Assembly: GCA_028767165.1 (NCBI GenBank)
Contig: JARACJ010000004.1
Location: 353,401 to 417,400 of the forward strand
Direction: 5' to 3'
Length of the DNA: 64,000 nucleotides
Origin: Proteobacteria bacterium DTSAM18
GTDB taxonomy: Bacteria > Myxococcota_A > UBA796 > GCA-2862545
The notes below the pieces were generated by a model, which saw only the letters and a program-made list of their open reading frames with translations, searched no databases and had not been told where the DNA came from. Each line of letters opens with the position of its first letter. The stretch's first letter is position 1. Position numbers and translations under genes: made by a program. Below are positions 61,784 through 64,000 of the stretch, piece after piece.

Positions 61784-62700
61784 ACGACCGCCTCGCCATC
61801 CAGAGCCGTCAGGTGCTCGCACACCACGGCCGGACCTTCCGGCTCGCAGGCAGGCTCCTGCCCGCGGCGCAGCTCGACGCGGCCGCCGTGGTGTACGCGT
61901 GGTGCCGGCGGGTCGACGACGCCGTCGACGAGGCGCCGTCGGAGGAGCAGGCGAGAACGGCGATCGCCGCCACGAGGGCGTCCCTCGAGGGCGCGGGATC
62001 CGTCGACCAGCTCACGGAGGCCGCGCGGCTCATCTTCGAGGGCGGCGGCATCGGCGTCGGACCGGCGCTGGAGCTGGTCATGGGCATGGAGCAGGACCTC
62101 GACGAGGTGCGCTTCGCCGATGATGCCGAGCTGCTCACCTACTGCTACCGCGCGGCGGGCACGGTGGGGCTCATGATGTGCGCCGTCTTCGGTGTCACCG
62201 ACCCCATCGCCCACCGGCATGCCATCGACCTCGGTGTGGCCATGCAGCTCACCAACATCTGCCGTGACGTCCGCGAGGACGCCGACCGCCTCCGGGTGTA
62301 CCTGCCGGCTTCCCGTCTGGCGGAGCAGGGCATCACCCACGACGACGTCCTCGCCTACGACGCCCACCCCGATGCCATGCAGCGGGTGGTGCACGGGCTC
62401 CTCGGGATGGCCGACGACTACTACCGGAGCGGCGAGGACGGCCTGCACCACCTGCCCTGGCGCGCCCGCTGGGCCATCCTGGCGGCGTCCCGGATGTACC
62501 GCCAGATCGGCGTCCGTCTGCTGCGGCGCGGCAGGGGTGTGTGGGCTGGCCGCACCGTCGTTCCCCTGCACGAGAAGATTTGGGCGTTCGCCCTCGGCGC
62601 GTGGAATTACATGGTCCCACGTCGTCGTCCCTCCCATCGCACCGACCTGCATCGGCTCATCGCGGGTCTTCCAGGTGCCGTCCCGCGAGGTGAGCTGTGA
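61780..62700 (+). CDS. crtB: Phytoene synthase
   Basis: 306-aa squalene/phytoene synthase condensing two GGPP molecules. Both Asp-rich motifs are present: YAWCRRVDDAVDE (about 39-51) and NICRDVREDADRLRVYLP (~160-177). Start is TTG overlapping the crtI stop (TTGA), an unusual but well supported coupled start; no in-frame ATG lies near. The stop overlaps the carH GTG (GTGA). Confidence 0.95.
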   Translation: MNDRLAIQSRQVLAHHGRTFRLAGRLLPAAQLDAAAVVYAWCRRVDDAVDEAPSEEQARTAIAATRASLEGAGSVDQLTEAARLIFEGGGIGVGPALELVMGMEQDLDEVRFADDAELLTYCYRAAGTVGLMMCAVFGVTDPIAHRHAIDLGVAMQLTNICRDVREDADRLRVYLPASRLAEQGITHDDVLAYDAHPDAMQRVVHGLLGMADDYYRSGEDGLHHLPWRARWAILAASRMYRQIGVRLLRRGRGVWAGRTVVPLHEKIWAFALGAWNYMVPRRRPSHRTDLHRLIAGLPGAVPRGEL

Positions 62701-63605
62701 GCCGGAACAAGCTTCCCATCCGCGAGGTCGCGCGCATCACGGGCATTCCCCGCAACACGCTGCTGGCGTGGGAGCGGCGGTATGGCGTCGTTACGCCGGA
62801 GCGGGCCGCCAACGGCTACCGCATGTACGACGAGTCCGAGGTGGAGCTGCTCAGGCAGGTCCAGAACCTCGTCCAGCAGGGCCACCGCATCTCCAACGCC
62901 GTCCGCCTGGCGCAGGAGGCCCAGCCCGAGAAGCAGACCGCCCGGGAAGGCCTCACCGAGGTCGAGGGCATCAGCCACGAGGTGCTCGGGCACCTGCTCC
63001 GCTTCGACAGGGCAAAGGCCAACCAGACCTTCTTCCGCCTGGGCTGGCTGCCGCTGGCCACCGTCATCGACGACGTCCTGGCTCCGATCCTGAGGCAGGT
63101 GGGCGACATGTGGGAGCGCGGCGAGGCCACCGTCGCACAGGAGCACTTCACGAGTGCCTTCGTGAGGGACCAGCTCCTCGGCATGCTGTACAAGCTCGGG
63201 CCGGGCACCGAGCAGAGCTCCAAGGTGGTGTGCGCGGGCTATCCCGGCGAGCAGCACGAGATGGGGCTGCTCATGATCGCCCTGCATCTGCGACTGCTCG
63301 GGTTCGCGACGGTCTACCTGGGTGCCGACGTGCCGCCAGGGGATCTGGCTTCCGTGGCCAACGTCGTCGACCCGGTCTTCGTCTGCCAGTCGGTCTTCCA
63401 ACCGATCAGCCGGCAGGAGCTTCGGGAGCACGTGGCGGTGTTCCGTGGCGTGCTGGAAGACCCCATTCCCTTCGTGGCGGGAGGCCGCGGCGTGACGCCC
63501 GACCATGCAGACACGGAGCTGGACATCCACGTGCTGTCGGACTTCGAGGAGCTTGCCACGTGGATCCGCAGCGCCCAGATCCCGCTCGTCAAGGCGCCCG
63601 CCTGA
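62697..63605 (+). CDS. carH: CarH-type B12-dependent photoreceptor repressor
   Basis: 302-aa MerR-type regulator. Residues 1-75 form the winged-helix DNA-binding domain (IREVARITGIPRNTLLAWER, RRYGVVTPERAANGYRMYD). Then a four-helix B12 cap with Trp139...Glu149-His150 (WERGEATVAQEHFTS) and a Rossmann B12 domain with the lower axial ligand His187 (GEQHEMGLLM). These are the light-sensing residues of adenosylcobalamin-using CarH; CarA, which is not a photoreceptor, is the alternative. In the dark it should repress the crt promoters; light breaks the tetramer. Starts with GTG coupled to crtB. No CarA paralog is next to it. Confidence 0.92.
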   Translation: MSRNKLPIREVARITGIPRNTLLAWERRYGVVTPERAANGYRMYDESEVELLRQVQNLVQQGHRISNAVRLAQEAQPEKQTAREGLTEVEGISHEVLGHLLRFDRAKANQTFFRLGWLPLATVIDDVLAPILRQVGDMWERGEATVAQEHFTSAFVRDQLLGMLYKLGPGTEQSSKVVCAGYPGEQHEMGLLMIALHLRLLGFATVYLGADVPPGDLASVANVVDPVFVCQSVFQPISRQELREHVAVFRGVLEDPIPFVAGGRGVTPDHADTELDIHVLSDFEELATWIRSAQIPLVKAPA

Positions 63606-63623
63606 GCGCTTCCGGGAGGGCGG

Positions 63624-63657
63624 GGGCAGTCGTGACCGCTTGCCGGCGGTCCTGCCC
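63624..63657 (+). terminator. Candidate terminator between carH and the rrn operon
   Basis: GGGCAG-tcgt-GACCGC-N6-GCGGTC-CTGCCC: two 6-bp stems stacked with a 4-nt bulge on one side, 19 bp after the carH stop. There is no T-tract, so termination may be Rho-dependent or partial. Confidence 0.4.
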
Positions 63658-63733
63658 GGATCAGGGCGGTCGCCGAAAGGCCGGTTGGATTCCGTGCTTG
63701 CGGCGGGGCCCGAAGAAAAGTTGAACGAATCGC

Positions 63734-63761
63734 TTGCCAGATGCCCCCAGGGCTCATTAAA
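63734..63761 (+). promoter_or_regulatory. Candidate rrn promoter
   Basis: TTGCCA (63734-63739), 16-bp spacer, ATTAAA (63756-63761) followed by GGGCG. Its position ~180 bp before the 16S gene fits an rRNA promoter; the -10 match is weak, so confidence is limited. Upstream GAAGAAAAGTTGAA is the only A-rich stretch and could act as an UP element. Confidence 0.4.
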
Positions 63762-63821
63762 GGGCGTGGGCCTGTCGGCGCGGCACTCAGCCGGGCAGCC
63801 AACGAAAGCAGGCAAGCGAAG

Positions 63822-63851
63822 CCAACAACGGTTGGTCTTCGGTCTTTGAAA
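63822..63851 (+). promoter_or_regulatory. rrn leader antitermination site (boxB-like hairpin and boxA)
   Basis: Hairpin CCAAC-AACG-GTTGG (63822-63835) followed by GGTCTTTGAAA (63841-63851), similar to the boxA core of rRNA leaders (GCTCTTTAACA in E. coli). Order and distance to the 16S gene match Nus-dependent rRNA antitermination sites. Confidence 0.6.
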
Positions 63852-63946
63852 TGCAGATAGTGAGTGGGTGAGAACCCGTCGATGACACAACTCGTGTCAC
63901 TGACACGAGCCAGCCTTCTTCGGAAGGTAACCAATAGAGATCGAAT

Positions 63947-64000
<54 letters not shown>

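Larger units (their letters stand above)
63606..63946 (+). other. 341-bp gap: carH terminator, rrn promoter and leader
   Basis: No gene. It holds a bulged hairpin terminator candidate for the carotenoid operon, a weak sigma70-like promoter, a boxB-like hairpin with boxA, and a further leader stem, all listed below, ending at the 16S rRNA 5' end. An additional 8-bp hairpin CTCGTGTC-ACT-GACACGAG (63891-63909) lies in the leader and may belong to the processing stem. Confidence 0.7.

Overview
The window is a GC-rich, gene-dense piece of a bacterial chromosome, most likely from a member of the Myxococcota (former Deltaproteobacteria). The grounds are: C-terminal MYXO-CTERM-like tails (Cys, hydrophobic stretch, Arg cluster) on three secreted proteins; two DUF2330 proteins; many lipoproteins with Asp/Thr/Ser/Gly stalks of the DTG/ETG type; a CarH-type B12 photoreceptor repressor attached to a carotenoid operon, as known from Myxococcus; and the first ~54 nt of a 16S rRNA gene at the right edge. 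I cannot place it below phylum level. About 90% is coding. No tRNA gene, CRISPR array, prophage or transposase gene was seen.

Layout. 0-2 kb: minus-strand operon of three lipoproteins, one with a vWA domain. 2.2-4.6 kb: feoA-feoB ferrous iron uptake with a palindrome in front. 4.7-6.6 kb: two tandem DUF4397 lipoproteins of identical length. 6.9-17.5 kb: metabolic and envelope genes (HPPD, radical SAM enzyme, sugar-phosphate transferase, SpoU methyltransferase, phenylalanine hydroxylase, a large lipoprotein, leucine dehydrogenase, HemB). 17.5-29.3 kb: an 809-aa stalked lipoprotein, exonuclease III, pseudouridine synthase, an amidase-like MYXO-CTERM protein, Nudix hydrolase, signal peptidase I, a transglutaminase-like lipoprotein, an aminotransferase and thioredoxin. 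29.3-36.7 kb: a second aminotransferase, an MsbA-like ABC exporter, an MFS transporter, a membrane protein and a four-EF-hand protein, with the gaps filled by a family of GTAGGGGCG palindromes that form MITE-like units and short tandem arrays. 36.7-43.5 kb: a DUF58 / TgpA-like transglutaminase / MoxR / TPR operon. 43.6-46.8 kb: an RCC1-like lipoprotein, a 62-aa small protein and four tandem Cys-rich, Kazal-like lipoproteins. 47-51 kb: HelD-like helicase, glyoxalase II and a secreted protein. 51.2-56 kb: two DUF2330 proteins, one behind an 81-nt three-way-junction leader, and a secreted protein. 56-63.6 kb: carotenoid cluster. 63.6-64 kb: rrn promoter/leader and 16S start.

How the genes work together. 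The carotenoid cluster is divergent: crtC-glycosyltransferase-acyltransferase run left and crtE-crtI-crtB-carH run right from a 125-bp region holding a near-consensus sigma70 promoter with TGTACA repeats in and around it, a good candidate CarH operator. This predicts light- and B12-controlled synthesis of an acyclic hydroxylated carotenoid that is glycosylated and acylated. PhhA and HPPD would take phenylalanine via tyrosine to homogentisate; the aminotransferases could supply the transamination step, but the homogentisate-opening genes are not here. LepB, the ABC exporter, the many lipoproteins and the MYXO-CTERM proteins point to a heavily decorated cell envelope.

The open items I find most worth following are the leader structure before the first DUF2330 gene, the mobile-looking GTAGGGGCG repeat family, the CarH operator region, and the four-gene Cys-rich lipoprotein array. 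None of these was tested by a database search.
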